A stretch of DNA of 64,000 nucleotides from Paenibacillus sp. MMS20-IR301 (GTDB lineage Bacteria; Bacillota; Bacilli; Paenibacillales; Paenibacillaceae). The notes under the pieces were generated by a model. The model saw only the letters and a list, made by a program, of their open reading frames with translations. It had not been told where the DNA came from and made no database searches. A program made the translations under genes and the position numbers. Shown piece by piece: positions 19,263 through 28,913 of the stretch. The number at the start of each line of letters is the position of its first letter. Position 1 is the stretch's first letter. The stretch is from positions 7,628,719 to 7,692,718 of the forward strand of contig NZ_CP135275.1 in NCBI RefSeq assembly GCF_032302195.1, in the 5' to 3' direction.

Positions 19263-20151
19263 GAAAGAACTGGATTTTGTACATTTAAGCAAGTATTTCT
19301 ATATCTTCTCCATTGCCCTTACGGTAGCCGGACTGATCTTCCTGGCAACCTTCGGTTTGAATTACAGCGTTGATTTCAAGGCCGGGTCCAATGTGGATGT
19401 GTCCCTCTCCAAGAGCATTACGCAGGATGAATTGAAGCCAGCCCTAGCGGAAGCCGGCATTGGACATGATCCTACGATTACTATCGGGGACAAGCGGGTT
19501 AACATCCGCTATGATGAAGAGCTGAATGATACACAAAGTGAAGCCCTGAAAACAGCAATTACCAAGATTGATGATCAGGCTTCGTTTGAAATCAACACAG
19601 TGGATACTGAGATGGCTAAGGAGCTTGCCCGCAATGCAATCTATTCGGTGCTCCTCTCCAGTATCGGGATTATCATCTATGTAAGTATCCGTTTTGAATG
19701 GCGGTTTGCGCTTGCTTCGATCGTGGCACTGCTCCATGACGCATTCATGGTTGTAGCGATCTTCTCCATCTTCCGTCTGGAGGTGGATTTGACCTTCATT
19801 GTCGCGGTGCTGACGATTATCGGTTATTCCATCAATGATACGATCGTTATCTTTGACCGGATCCGCGAGAACCTGCGCTTCGGCAAACAGAAGTCGTATG
19901 AGGATCTGAAGGTTCTGGTTAACAAGAGCGTATCCCAGACGCTCATGCGCTCGCTGTACACAGCATTCACAGTATTCATTGCTGCGTTCTTCCTCCTGAT
20001 TATGGGTGGAGAATCGATCAAGATGTTCTCACTGGCTATGGTTATCGGTTTGCTCTTCGGAGCGTATTCTTCCATCTTTATTGCAAGCCCGCTCTGGCTG
20101 CTGCTGAAGAAGCGCCAGAAGCCGGCGGTAAAGAGTCCGGCCAAAGTCTAA
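19252..20151 (+). CDS. secF: Protein translocase subunit SecF
   Basis: Partner of SecD. The protein has six spans, an N-terminal LNYSVDFKAGSNVDV block, and the SecF signature YSINDTIVIFDRIREN. GTG 19252 is chosen (299 aa, MRFKKELDF) because AAAGGAGAG (19235-19243) lies upstream; GTG 19243 would add three residues but sits within that SD. The coding region overlaps the end of secD by 11 bases, so translation is probably coupled. The short basic tail (KKRQKPAVKSPAKV) is cytoplasmic. Confidence 0.96.
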   Translation: MRFKKELDFVHLSKYFYIFSIALTVAGLIFLATFGLNYSVDFKAGSNVDVSLSKSITQDELKPALAEAGIGHDPTITIGDKRVNIRYDEELNDTQSEALKTAITKIDDQASFEINTVDTEMAKELARNAIYSVLLSSIGIIIYVSIRFEWRFALASIVALLHDAFMVVAIFSIFRLEVDLTFIVAVLTIIGYSINDTIVIFDRIRENLRFGKQKSYEDLKVLVNKSVSQTLMRSLYTAFTVFIAAFFLLIMGGESIKMFSLAMVIGLLFGAYSSIFIASPLWLLLKKRQKPAVKSPAKV

Positions 20152-20168
20152 AGCGTAAGTTTCCAGGG

Positions 20169-20197
20169 AAGCCGCGTCTGAAGCGACGCGGCTTTTC
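20169..20197 (+). terminator. Rho-independent terminator after secF
   Basis: A 10-bp stem, AAGCCGCGTC / GACGCGGCTT, closes a six-base loop and runs into TTTT. Confidence 0.85.
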
Positions 20198-20272
20198 GGA
20201 ATCTTTGGATCTGCATCTTAAGCTGATTTCATCATCATGAGATTACTTGCTAGTGGTAAGGAGGGCCTCGTT

Positions 20273-21235
20273 ATGAATGACAAACCATTACCCCGGAGAG
20301 AAGCTGCTGTTTGGACTGGAATACTCAGTGATGTAGCTCTGGCTGTGGCTAAAGGAAGCATTGGTTATTTTGCAGGCAGCAAAGCATTGATGGGGGACGC
20401 TTTCTACTCCGGAGCAGATGCTGCAGCCAAGCTGGCAGGGGTTATTCCATGGAATCCAAAGCAGAGTAACAAGACTGCGGCAGCCCGCAGCCGGACAGTG
20501 CAGGGCAGTAAAGAGCCGATGGCGGCTATTCTTTTAGCTGTACTGATTCTGATGGGCGGCCTGCAGATTGCTTTCTCCGCGATCCGTGATTTAACGAGAG
20601 GAAATTTATCGGCACCGGGACAGTCGGCACTTATCGCCGTTTTGCTGTGTATTGTGTTCAAAGAGGCTATTTTTCAATATCAATACCGTTACTTCAAAAA
20701 AAAGGGCGACGGCAGCCACGCTGCTTATGCCGATAACCACCGTTTCAGCCTGTATACATCCATAACCGTATTTATCGGCATCGCGCTGGCGATGACCGGA
20801 GGATACCTGAACTGGCATCCGCTGCTCTATATGGACCCGATTGCCGCACTCCTGGCAGGCTGCCTGATTATCCGCAAAGGTTATGCATTGATTACTTCCT
20901 CTGTATATAGCAATAAGCAACCCCAGGAGCTTCCCTCCAAGGAAGCGGCCAGCTTCATTGAGACCGTTCAGCGTGTCCACGGCGTCATTCGTGTGGAGCA
21001 CCTGAAGGCACTGGAGCAAGGAAGCTATGTGAACCTGCATGTCAAAATCAGCGTTAATCCGCGGATTAGCGTCATGGAAGCCCAGGACATATCCGAATGT
21101 GCCCGGAAGCTGCTGCAGCACCGGTTCGTTCATGTGGGCGAGGTGCATATGGATGTTGTGCCGTATGATCCGGGTTATCCTTATAAAAGCAACCATGAAC
21201 TCGCGGACAACGATGTTCCCACACTGCTTCAGTAG
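20273..21235 (+). CDS. Cation diffusion facilitator family protein with altered metal site
   Basis: A 320-aa protein of the CDF (ZT_dimer) family with an N-terminal membrane domain and a cytoplasmic dimerisation domain (residues ~225-305, VHGVIRVEHLKALEQGSYV). The start ATG 20273 follows AAGGAGG. Family motifs that normally carry the transport-site metal ligands are changed: the usual AFHSxxD reads AFYSGAD, and the usual HRSDxxxS reads HRFSLYTS, so two of the four expected ligands are replaced. It may move a different ion or be a non-transporting member. A Bacillota-type CDF gene is not a standard member of the secDF-recJ segment. Confidence 0.85.
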   Translation: MNDKPLPRREAAVWTGILSDVALAVAKGSIGYFAGSKALMGDAFYSGADAAAKLAGVIPWNPKQSNKTAAARSRTVQGSKEPMAAILLAVLILMGGLQIAFSAIRDLTRGNLSAPGQSALIAVLLCIVFKEAIFQYQYRYFKKKGDGSHAAYADNHRFSLYTSITVFIGIALAMTGGYLNWHPLLYMDPIAALLAGCLIIRKGYALITSSVYSNKQPQELPSKEAASFIETVQRVHGVIRVEHLKALEQGSYVNLHVKISVNPRISVMEAQDISECARKLLQHRFVHVGEVHMDVVPYDPGYPYKSNHELADNDVPTLLQ

Positions 21236-21265
21236 TCTGCAAGGTTGAGAGAAAGGTGAGCTGTA

Positions 21266-23671
21266 TTGCTTAATTCAAAAACAAGATGGCAATCTCCGGC
21301 AGCCGATCCCGAGACCACCTCGGAACTGGCCCGGAGCCTTTCTATTTCTCCGCTGCTTTCCTCATTGCTGGTGCAAAGAGGCATGAATACCGCTGAAAAG
21401 GCGCTGGTATTCATGGACGGCGGAGCGGAAGATAGCCATGATCCCTATCTGCTGAAAGGAATGGCCGCGGCCGTGCCGCGGATTAAGAAGGCACTGCAGG
21501 AAGAAGAACATATTCTGGTGTACGGCGATTATGATGCTGACGGAGTATCCAGTACAGCGCTGATGATTCAACTGCTGCGTCATTTGGGTGCATCTTTTGA
21601 TATTTATATTCCGCATCGTTCGAATGAGGGCTACGGCCTGCATAATCACGCGCTCGATTGGGCGCTGCAGCAGGGTGTATCTCTTGTTATTACTGTAGAT
21701 ACTGGTATCAGTGCCTATCATCAGATTGCATATGCTTCCGGGCTCGGCATTGATGTTATTGTCACAGATCATCATGAGCCGCCGGAGCTGCTGCCCGAAG
21801 CGTATGCCTTAATTAATCCGAAGCTGCCGGATTGCCCGTATCCGTTCAAGGGTCTGGCCGGTGTAGGTGTGGCTTACAAGCTGGCTGAGGCGCTTCTTGG
21901 CGGCGGAGTGCCGGAAGAATGGTGTGAGATTGCGGCAATTGGTACAGTGGCGGATCTGATGCCGCTGCAAGGCGAGAACCGCAGCCTTGTACGCAAGGGA
22001 CTGAAGAGCATGCAGAATTCACCGTTTCCGGGAATTCGGGCACTGCTGTCTGTCAGCGGAATTACAATGAGCACAGTGAGTGCTGTGAATATTGCCTTTG
22101 GTATGGCTCCGCGCATCAATGCCAGCGGCAGACTGGATCATGCAGGCCGGGCGGTCACCCTGCTGACCACGGAAGACATGGAAGAAGCAGAACAGCTTGC
22201 CGGGGAGCTCGATTTGCTGAACAAAGAACGCCAGCTGGTTGTCGAACGTATTGTTCAGGAAGCGGCTGCCAAGCTCGAGCAGCGGATCAGCCGCAGCGGA
22301 CTGCCGGATATTATTGTACTGGCCGAGCAGGGCTGGAATGTCGGTGTAGTCGGCATAGTGGCCTCCAAGCTGCTCGAACGCTACTACCGTCCGGTAATTA
22401 TTCTGGATATCCATCCGGATACCGGAATGTGCAAAGGCTCAGCCCGGTCCATACCGGGTCTGGACATTTATGCAGCCTTATCCTCCTGTGCCGGACTGAT
22501 GGATCACTTCGGCGGCCACCCGGCAGCAGCCGGCATGAGTCTGCCGCAGAGTAAGCTCGAAGAGTTCGATGCAGCGCTTAATGCGTACGCAGAAGCAGTG
22601 CTGACACCAGACGATTTCGTAGCCGTTGCTGCCGCAGACGGGGAGGTGGCTATTGCGGATCTGACCCTGCAGGCTGCTCTTGAGCTGGAGCGGCTTGCCC
22701 CGTTCGGCATGGCCAATCCGCTGCCGAGATTCATTCTGCGCGGAGCTGCCGTGAAGGAGACGCGCAAGATGGGCCAGGACGGCAAGCATCTGAAGCTTGT
22801 CCTGCAGCAGGACAAGCTGACCATTGAAGCCGTAGCCTTCGGCAAGGGGCCGCTGGCTGACCTGCTGCCCGGAGGAACAGTTGTTGATGTGCTTGCGGAG
22901 CTGTCCATCAATGAATGGAACGGCTCCCGCAAGCCGCAGCTGATGCTGCAGGATCTGGCGGTACCGTATGCGCAGCTATTTGATCTGCGCGGCGCTGCCG
23001 ATGCGGTCAAGGGCGCGGCGCATCTCCACGAGCTGTTCAGCCTGTACAGCGGAGGCGGTCCGGTAAAGACTGCTGCGGTATTCCAGAACAGCCGGACTTC
23101 ACCGCTGCGTGAGCTGAGAGGCATGTCGCTGTGGGTTTACGATGAGAATGGCGGGATTTCGCCTTTACAGCCTTCTAAGCCGGAGAGCGGAGAGGCTGGA
23201 ACCTCGCTGCTCTGCCTGCTGGATATGCCGGAATCACCGGAGCAGCTGGAGGCGCTGTTCACTGCCTTTCCTGAGGCAGAGAATATTGCCCTGCTGCATC
23301 CGGTCCGTGACGGCCGTGACCGGCTGCAGATCCCGACGCGCGATCATTTCAAGTCGCTATATAAACTGCTGGCTTCCATAGCGGCGGTTGCTACACCTGA
23401 GCATGAAGTGCTGCTGCGGCTCAGCCGCCAGTCCCAGCTGGGGGTGCGCATGCTGAACAGAATGCTTGATGTGTTCACTGAGCTGAACTTCATCGAGCGC
23501 AGCAGCGGCAGAATTACTTTTGTTACCCAGCCTGCGGCGAAGAGCCTGAGCGCGTCAGAGCATTTCGTAAGGCTGGGGAAGACTGCCGAAATGGAGCAGT
23601 ACTTTATGGAAGGCAGCCGGAGCGAGCTGCAGGAATTCATGCTCTCACACCGCTTAGGCGGCGTATCGTAG
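21266..23671 (+). CDS. recJ: Single-stranded-DNA-specific exonuclease RecJ
   Basis: RecJ degrades single-stranded DNA 5' to 3' in recombination and repair. The 801-aa protein has the DHH phosphoesterase motifs YGDYDADGVSSTALM, VDTGISA and VTDHHEP, and the DHHA1 motif FGGHPAAAGM, followed by an OB-fold region (LPRFILRGAAVKETRKMG) and the long C-terminal extension typical of Bacillota RecJ. It starts at TTG 21266 behind GAAAGGTGAG; no nearby ATG is as well placed. It belongs to the recJ-apt-relA-dtd run also found in Bacillus. Confidence 0.97.
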   Translation: MLNSKTRWQSPAADPETTSELARSLSISPLLSSLLVQRGMNTAEKALVFMDGGAEDSHDPYLLKGMAAAVPRIKKALQEEEHILVYGDYDADGVSSTALMIQLLRHLGASFDIYIPHRSNEGYGLHNHALDWALQQGVSLVITVDTGISAYHQIAYASGLGIDVIVTDHHEPPELLPEAYALINPKLPDCPYPFKGLAGVGVAYKLAEALLGGGVPEEWCEIAAIGTVADLMPLQGENRSLVRKGLKSMQNSPFPGIRALLSVSGITMSTVSAVNIAFGMAPRINASGRLDHAGRAVTLLTTEDMEEAEQLAGELDLLNKERQLVVERIVQEAAAKLEQRISRSGLPDIIVLAEQGWNVGVVGIVASKLLERYYRPVIILDIHPDTGMCKGSARSIPGLDIYAALSSCAGLMDHFGGHPAAAGMSLPQSKLEEFDAALNAYAEAVLTPDDFVAVAAADGEVAIADLTLQAALELERLAPFGMANPLPRFILRGAAVKETRKMGQDGKHLKLVLQQDKLTIEAVAFGKGPLADLLPGGTVVDVLAELSINEWNGSRKPQLMLQDLAVPYAQLFDLRGAADAVKGAAHLHELFSLYSGGGPVKTAAVFQNSRTSPLRELRGMSLWVYDENGGISPLQPSKPESGEAGTSLLCLLDMPESPEQLEALFTAFPEAENIALLHPVRDGRDRLQIPTRDHFKSLYKLLASIAAVATPEHEVLLRLSRQSQLGVRMLNRMLDVFTELNFIERSSGRITFVTQPAAKSLSASEHFVRLGKTAEMEQYFMEGSRSELQEFMLSHRLGGVS

Positions 23672-23750
23672 AGGTTGTTATGCTTACGAAGTAAAGTTTG
23701 TTTAAGGAATTCAGGCGAGGGTTATCCTCACCCCATTTTAGGAGATGATT

Positions 23751-24272
23751 ATGTTGGATTTCAAAGACAGTATTCGTGTGATTCCGGATTTTCCGCAAGC
23801 TGGAATCAGCTTTAAAGATATTACTACCCTGCTCAAGGATGGAGCCAAGTATCGCGCAGCTATCGATGAGCTTAAGAAGCTCGTTGCCCATCTGGAGATT
23901 GATGTCATTGCCGGACCGGAGGCGCGCGGCTTCGTAGTAGGTGCGCCGCTGGCTTATGCACTCGGCGTAGGCTTCGTGCCGATCCGCAAGAGCGGCAAGC
24001 TTCCTTACGAGACGATTGAAGCAGGCTATGCTCTGGAGTACGGCAAGGACACCCTTGCCATGCATACCGATGCTATCCAGCCGGGCCAGAAGGTTCTGAT
24101 TGCCGATGATCTGCTGGCTACCGGCGGTACAATCGCTACCTCGGTAAATCTGGTAGAGCAGCTGGGCGGACAAGTTGTCGGTGCGGCCTTCCTGATTGAG
24201 CTGACAGCTCTGGCTGGGCGTAATAAGCTGACGGATATTGAAGTGGTTACACTGCTGACTTACGAGGACTAG
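23751..24272 (+). CDS. apt: Adenine phosphoribosyltransferase
   Basis: Apt salvages adenine by joining it to PRPP to give AMP. The protein (173 aa) has the type I PRTase PRPP-binding motif [14 protein letters not shown] and the family segments [18 protein letters not shown] and [17 protein letters not shown] 23751 is preferred over ATG 23745 because AGGAG at 23740-23744 would touch the latter. The usual neighbours recJ and relA flank it, with a permease gene now between apt and relA on the other strand. Confidence 0.97.
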   Translation: MLDFKDSIRVIPDFPQAGISFKDITTLLKDGAKYRAAIDELKKLVAHLEIDVIAGPEARGFVVGAPLAYALGVGFVPIRKSGKLPYETIEAGYALEYGKDTLAMHTDAIQPGQKVLIADDLLATGGTIATSVNLVEQLGGQVVGAAFLIELTALAGRNKLTDIEVVTLLTYED

Positions 24273-24310
24273 AATCAATTTAGGCCGGGACAACTTTTCC
24301 CGGGAAATAT

Positions 24311-24351
24311 AAAGCGGACTGCTGTCGAATGTGACAGCAGTCCGCTTTTTG
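24311..24351 (+). terminator. Rho-independent terminator after apt
   Basis: A perfect 16-bp stem (24311-24326 with 24333-24348), a six-base loop and a T run. The A-rich left flank means it may also serve the convergent permease gene. Confidence 0.92.
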
Positions 24352-24392
24352 CTTTCCGGTTTGAAATTCAACTATGAGATGAAAGTAACTAT

Positions 24393-25703
24393 TTAATGCG
24401 CCGATTTGTCAGCTTCCTGCTCATTGGACAACCCAAGAACTTCGATCAGCTTGAACAGCAGGGCAAGAACCATACCGACGATTGTAGCCAGTGCCATACC
24501 TTTGAGCACTACACCGCCGATAGTCAGCGAAATGCCGCTGATGCCGACAACCAGAACCAGAGTAGCAAGAATCATGTTGGTTGCTTTGGAGAAATCAACC
24601 TTCTGCTCTACGAAGATACGCAGACCTGAAGCGGCAATGACACCGAACAGCAGCAGGGATACACCGCCCATTACCGGCTGGGGAATATTGGCAATGACTG
24701 ACGAGAACGTTCCGGAGAACGAGAGCACAATGGCAATCACCGCAGCGCCGGCAATTACGTATACTGAGTAAACCTTGGTAAGGGCCATAACACCGATATT
24801 TTCACCATAAGTGGTATTCGGTGTCGAACCCATAAATCCGGAAAGCACCGTAGAAATCCCGTTACCCATCAGCGAGCGGTCCAGTCCCGGATCCTTGGTC
24901 AGATCCTTGCCGACAATATTGCTGGTAACCAGCAAGTGGCCGATATGCTCAACAATAACAACAAGCGATACAGGGATAATCGTGAAAATTACCGACCAGT
25001 CAAAGGATGGGGTGATAATTGTTGGATGGGAGAGGAAAGAAGCTTCGGAAATCGCCGAGGTGTTGACCACACCCATGAAATAAGCGAGTACGTAACCGGT
25101 AACGATACCGATGAGGATATGAATGATTTTGGGGAAACCGCGGAATAACACGGAACCGATAACAGTGACACCGAGTGTAACCATGGATAAAATAATAGCT
25201 TTGCTATCAGGAGTCCAGTCCGCAGCAGCAACGCCTTCAGGAGCAATCAGCCCGGCCATGCGTGCGGCTACAGGAACAAGCTCAAGTCCGATGGTAGCAA
25301 CGATAGCACCCATAACTGCCGGAGGGAACACTACATCAATCCAGCCGGTTCCGGCATAACGCACGAGCAAAGCAACAAGAATGAAAATAACACCGGTAAC
25401 AATAAATGCGCCAAGTGCAAGCGAATATCCATGCTCATGATCGCCTTTATGATCGGCAAGAACACTTAATACCGGCGAGATGAAGGCAAAGCTTGAACCA
25501 AGGTATGCGGGAATTTTGCCGCGGCAGATCAAAATGTAAAGCAGGGTGCCGATACCATTCATCAGCAGGATCATGCCGGGATCTACCCCGAACAGATTGG
25601 GGACAAGCACTGTGCTGCCGAACATGGCGAACAAATGCTGAAGACTCAGGAGGAAGCCCGGGCCCCAAGGGAGTCTTTCGTTAACTTGAATTTCGCGTTG
25701 CAA
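24393..25703 (-). CDS. Uracil permease (NCS2 / UraA-PyrP type)
   Basis: Nucleobase:cation symporter of the NCS2 family, 436 aa, with about 14 hydrophobic segments. The N-terminal part FLLSLQHLFAMFGSTVLVPN is typical of uracil permeases, as are FGSTPNTTYGENIG-like (GSTPNTTYGENIGVMAL) and MGGVSLLLFGVIAASGLRI in the second half; the Glu in YGENIG is the expected proton/substrate residue. It starts at TTG 25703 behind a weak GAAGTGA. It sits between apt and relA in reverse orientation. The leader carries a terminator-like hairpin. Confidence 0.88.
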   Translation of the reverse strand: MQREIQVNERLPWGPGFLLSLQHLFAMFGSTVLVPNLFGVDPGMILLMNGIGTLLYILICRGKIPAYLGSSFAFISPVLSVLADHKGDHEHGYSLALGAFIVTGVIFILVALLVRYAGTGWIDVVFPPAVMGAIVATIGLELVPVAARMAGLIAPEGVAAADWTPDSKAIILSMVTLGVTVIGSVLFRGFPKIIHILIGIVTGYVLAYFMGVVNTSAISEASFLSHPTIITPSFDWSVIFTIIPVSLVVIVEHIGHLLVTSNIVGKDLTKDPGLDRSLMGNGISTVLSGFMGSTPNTTYGENIGVMALTKVYSVYVIAGAAVIAIVLSFSGTFSSVIANIPQPVMGGVSLLLFGVIAASGLRIFVEQKVDFSKATNMILATLVLVVGISGISLTIGGVVLKGMALATIVGMVLALLFKLIEVLGLSNEQEADKSAH

Positions 25704-25756
25704 TGGAGTTCACTTCTCTTTCTGATCTAATTTGAGATATCACTTTCAGCAGGTTG

Positions 25757-25799
25757 AAAAAACCGCCTTTACTAGATTAAATAGATCGGCGGGTTTTTA
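25757..25799 (-). promoter_or_regulatory. Terminator-like hairpin in the permease leader, possible attenuator
   Basis: On the minus strand, AAAAACCCGCC pairs with GGCGGTTTTTT about 55 bases before the permease start. As the flanking genes are divergent, a terminator here would act on the permease leader. It is symmetrical, so it could also stop forward transcripts. No PyrR-binding box or known riboswitch motif was recognised. Confidence 0.5.
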
Positions 25800-25879
25800 C
25801 AACAACATTTTTATGCATGCCACAAAATTGTCTATTCTTAGGGTCTTTATCTTACAGGAATGTCACGCTATGGCAAGTG

Positions 25880-25908
25880 TTGACGTAATCCTCCGCAAGC
25901 GTCATAAT
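25880..25908 (+). promoter_or_regulatory. Probable sigma-A promoter of relA
   Basis: TTGACG (25880-25885) and CATAAT (25903-25908) are 17 bases apart. The leader to relA is about 105 bases. Confidence 0.75.
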
Positions 25909-26018
25909 TATAGACAACTTTAATCTGTACGTACTGCAGCTTTGAACATATGGAACCTGCAAATTCTGCATAGCTTGCGGGTTCATTTTATTATAGAAGG
26001 GAAACGGATACGACGAGA

Positions 26019-28199
26019 ATGGGCATAGAGCAATTAACCGAAAAGGCCGGCGCCTATATAAAAGAAAAAGATCTTCTCCGCATCCGCGAAGCTTACGAGT
26101 TTGCCGATCAGGCCCATCACGGGCAGGTCCGGAAGTCGGGGGAGCCATACATTCTGCATCCGCTGGCGGTCGCAGATATTGTCGTCAATATGCAAATGGA
26201 TGTTATATCCATTATTGCTGCGCTGCTGCATGATGTTGTGGAAGATACGACGGTGTCCCTGGACCAGATCCGTGCGAAATTTGGCGATACCTGCGCCATG
26301 CTGGTGGACGGTCTGACGAAGCTGGAACGCATCCGCTTCCGCTCCAAGGAAGAGCAGCAGAACGAGAATTACCGTAAAATGTTCATCGCCATGGCCCAGG
26401 ATATCCGGGTGATTGTGATCAAGCTGGCGGACCGTCTGCATAATATGCGCACGCTGAAGTACCAGTCAGAGGAGAGCCAGCGGCGTATTTCCTATGAGAC
26501 ACTGGAGATTTTTTGTCCCATTGCTGACCGTCTGGGGATCTCGGCGATTAAATGGGAGATGGAGGATATTGCCCTCCGTTATCTGAACCCGCAGCAGTAT
26601 TACCGGATTGCCAATCTTGTACACAAGAAGCGGGCTGAGCGTGAGCAGTTCATCGACAGCGTTATCGGCCGGATCCGCGCCAAGCTGGATGAAATGGGCA
26701 TCGAAGGCGATCTTTCCGGACGCCCGAAGCATATTTACAGTGTATATAACAAAATGAGCACGAAGAACAAGCAGTTCAATGAGATTTATGATCTGCTGGC
26801 GATCCGTATCATCGTTGATAATATTAAGGATTGTTATGCCACTTTAGGAATTATTCATACTCTTTGGAAGCCGATGCCTGGCCGGTTCAAGGATTATATT
26901 GCTATGCCCAAGGCGAATATGTACCAGTCTTTGCATACAACGGTAGTCGGTCCCGGAGGGGAGCCTACAGAGGTACAGATCCGGACCTGGGAAATGCACC
27001 GTACAGCCGAATTCGGGATTGCCGCCCACTGGGCGTATAAGGAAGGCAGCAGCAACAATGTCAATCCGGAGAACCGGATGCCGTTTTTCCGTGAGATTCT
27101 GGAGCTGCAGCATGAGGCGAAGGACGCGGAAGAATTTGTGGAATCGCTCAAAATGGACTTTTTCTCCGACCTGGTCTTCGTATTCACGCCAAAAGGTGAG
27201 GTTGTGGAGCTGCCGGCCGGTTCGGTGCCGCTTGATTTCGCCTTCCGCATTCATACCGAGGTCGGCAACCGGACGATCGGCTCTAAGGTGAACGGCCGTA
27301 TTGTGCCGCTGGACCATAAGCTGAAGACGGGAGATATCGTGGAGATTCTGACCTCGAAGAACTCGTACGGACCCAGCCGGGACTGGCTGAAGATTGCCCA
27401 GTCTTCCCATGCGCGGAGCAAGATCAAGCAGTGGTTCAAGAAAGAGAAGCGTGAAGAGAATGTCGAAAAAGGCCGTGAGGCCATTGAACGCGAGCTGAAG
27501 CGCCTGAATGTAGAGGTCTCTGACTGGCTGACGGAAGATAAATTGTCGGAGGCAGCGAAGAAATTTGCCTTCAACGATGTGGAGGATATGCTGTCTGCTG
27601 TAGGCTTCGGGGGCATTACCGCTTCACAGATTGCCTCCAGGCTGACGGAGAAGCTGCGTAAGGAGCAGGAAGAAGCCGCAGGCCACTTAGAGCTGACTTC
27701 AGAGATGAAGGAGATCAAGTCCAGCGGCGAGAAGCGCACCCAGCCGACCAACGGCGTACGCGTCAAAGGCATTGATAATCTGCTTGTCCGCTTCGCACGA
27801 TGTTGTAATCCCGTGCCGGGCGACGATATTATCGGTTATGTAACCCGCGGACGCGGGGTGTCGGTACACCGTGAGGACTGCCCGAACATTCCGAGTGAAG
27901 GGGACGGGGAAGAATCTGCACGCGTGATCGAAGTGGAATGGGAAGGCAGTATGGAGGCCAACTACAGCGTCGATATCGAGATTACCGGCCATGACCGCAA
28001 CGGGCTGCTGAATGAAGTGCTGCAGGCAGTATCGGAGAGCAAGACGAATATCTCGGCGGTTACGGGACGCTCCGACAAGAACAAGATGGCGATGATTCAT
28101 ATGACGATTCTGATCCGCAACACCGATCACCTGCAGTCTGTGGTGGATAAGGTGAAGCGTGTAAAGGATGTATATACGGTTAACCGCATTATGCAATAG
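26019..28199 (+). CDS. relA: Bifunctional (p)ppGpp synthetase/hydrolase Rel
   Basis: Stringent-response enzyme that makes and degrades (p)ppGpp. The 726-aa protein has the full RSH domain order: HD hydrolase (HPLAVADIV, LLHDVVEDT), synthetase (GRPKHIYSVYNKM, RFKDYIAMPKANMYQSLHTT), TGS (VFTPKGEVVELPAGSVPLDF), the conserved Cys region FARCCNPVPGDDIIGYVTRG and a C-terminal ACT domain (VDIEITGHDRNGLLNEVLQA). The hydrolase motif is intact, so it should be bifunctional. The SD is weak (GAAGGGAAACGG). A sigma-A promoter lies upstream and dtd follows within 21 bases. Confidence 0.97.
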   Translation: MGIEQLTEKAGAYIKEKDLLRIREAYEFADQAHHGQVRKSGEPYILHPLAVADIVVNMQMDVISIIAALLHDVVEDTTVSLDQIRAKFGDTCAMLVDGLTKLERIRFRSKEEQQNENYRKMFIAMAQDIRVIVIKLADRLHNMRTLKYQSEESQRRISYETLEIFCPIADRLGISAIKWEMEDIALRYLNPQQYYRIANLVHKKRAEREQFIDSVIGRIRAKLDEMGIEGDLSGRPKHIYSVYNKMSTKNKQFNEIYDLLAIRIIVDNIKDCYATLGIIHTLWKPMPGRFKDYIAMPKANMYQSLHTTVVGPGGEPTEVQIRTWEMHRTAEFGIAAHWAYKEGSSNNVNPENRMPFFREILELQHEAKDAEEFVESLKMDFFSDLVFVFTPKGEVVELPAGSVPLDFAFRIHTEVGNRTIGSKVNGRIVPLDHKLKTGDIVEILTSKNSYGPSRDWLKIAQSSHARSKIKQWFKKEKREENVEKGREAIERELKRLNVEVSDWLTEDKLSEAAKKFAFNDVEDMLSAVGFGGITASQIASRLTEKLRKEQEEAAGHLELTSEMKEIKSSGEKRTQPTNGVRVKGIDNLLVRFARCCNPVPGDDIIGYVTRGRGVSVHREDCPNIPSEGDGEESARVIEVEWEGSMEANYSVDIEITGHDRNGLLNEVLQAVSESKTNISAVTGRSDKNKMAMIHMTILIRNTDHLQSVVDKVKRVKDVYTVNRIMQ

Positions 28200-28220
28200 G
28201 GCAAGGAGCTGAAGTTAGGC

Positions 28221-28664
28221 ATGAGAGTAGTTGTGCAGCGCTGCAAGGATTCCAGCGTGACGGTAGACGGAACCGTAACCGGGGCGATTGGCGAAGGCTT
28301 GATGCTGCTGGTCGGCGTAACCCACGAGGATACGGAGAAGGATGCCAAATATTTGGCGGACAAAGTAGCGGGACTGCGCATTTTTGAGGATGAAGCCGGT
28401 AAAATGAACTTCAGCGTAACCGATACCGGAGGAGCTATCCTGTCGGTCTCGCAGTTCACATTATACGGCGACTGCCGCAAGGGGCGCCGCCCGAACTTCA
28501 TGGCTGCTGCGGCTCCGGCCGAGGCAGAGCGGCTCTACGACTACTTCAACGAGGAGCTGCGCAGAGGCGGGCTTCAGGTGGAGACCGGCGTGTTTGGTGC
28601 GATGATGGACGTTGCCCTGACGAACTGGGGGCCGGTTACCCTGCTGCTGGACAGCCGGGCCTGA
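28221..28664 (+). CDS. dtd: D-aminoacyl-tRNA deacylase
   Basis: Dtd hydrolyses D-amino acids mischarged onto tRNA. The protein is 147 aa, the usual size, beginning [17 protein letters not shown]. The two active-site motifs are visible: SQFTLYGD and NWGPVT (the family's NxGPxT). The gene is placed directly after relA, as in most Bacillota, and followed by a terminator. Confidence 0.97.
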   Translation: MRVVVQRCKDSSVTVDGTVTGAIGEGLMLLVGVTHEDTEKDAKYLADKVAGLRIFEDEAGKMNFSVTDTGGAILSVSQFTLYGDCRKGRRPNFMAAAAPAEAERLYDYFNEELRRGGLQVETGVFGAMMDVALTNWGPVTLLLDSRA

Positions 28665-28758
28665 GCGCTGAAGCGGGCGGCTCCGCGGACAGACGCAGTT
28701 AGCAGGTGAAGGAACAGTTGAGTTGAATAGCAAGCTGAGAGAATTACAGCGAACTTCC

Positions 28759-28781
28759 GGACCCCGTGTTGGGGTCTTTTT
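28759..28781 (+). terminator. Rho-independent terminator after dtd
   Basis: GACCCC / GGGGTC with a five-base loop (28760-28776) followed by a T run. Confidence 0.8.
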
Positions 28782-28913
28782 GCTGTGCAGCCTTGTCCGT
28801 CCCGGCGCGTCTCTGCCTGTCCGAAGGATTTTGCCCGGTGGGATATTGCTATCCGCCTATGGATAAACTAGGGATGGACCACCAATTATCGTTATTAACG
28901 GGGAGCATAGAGC

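Noticed and set aside
28691..28758. tRNA-like fold after dtd
   Set aside because: No TPsiC arm (GTTCGAATC) or CCA-proximal acceptor; no tRNA was found anywhere in the window.
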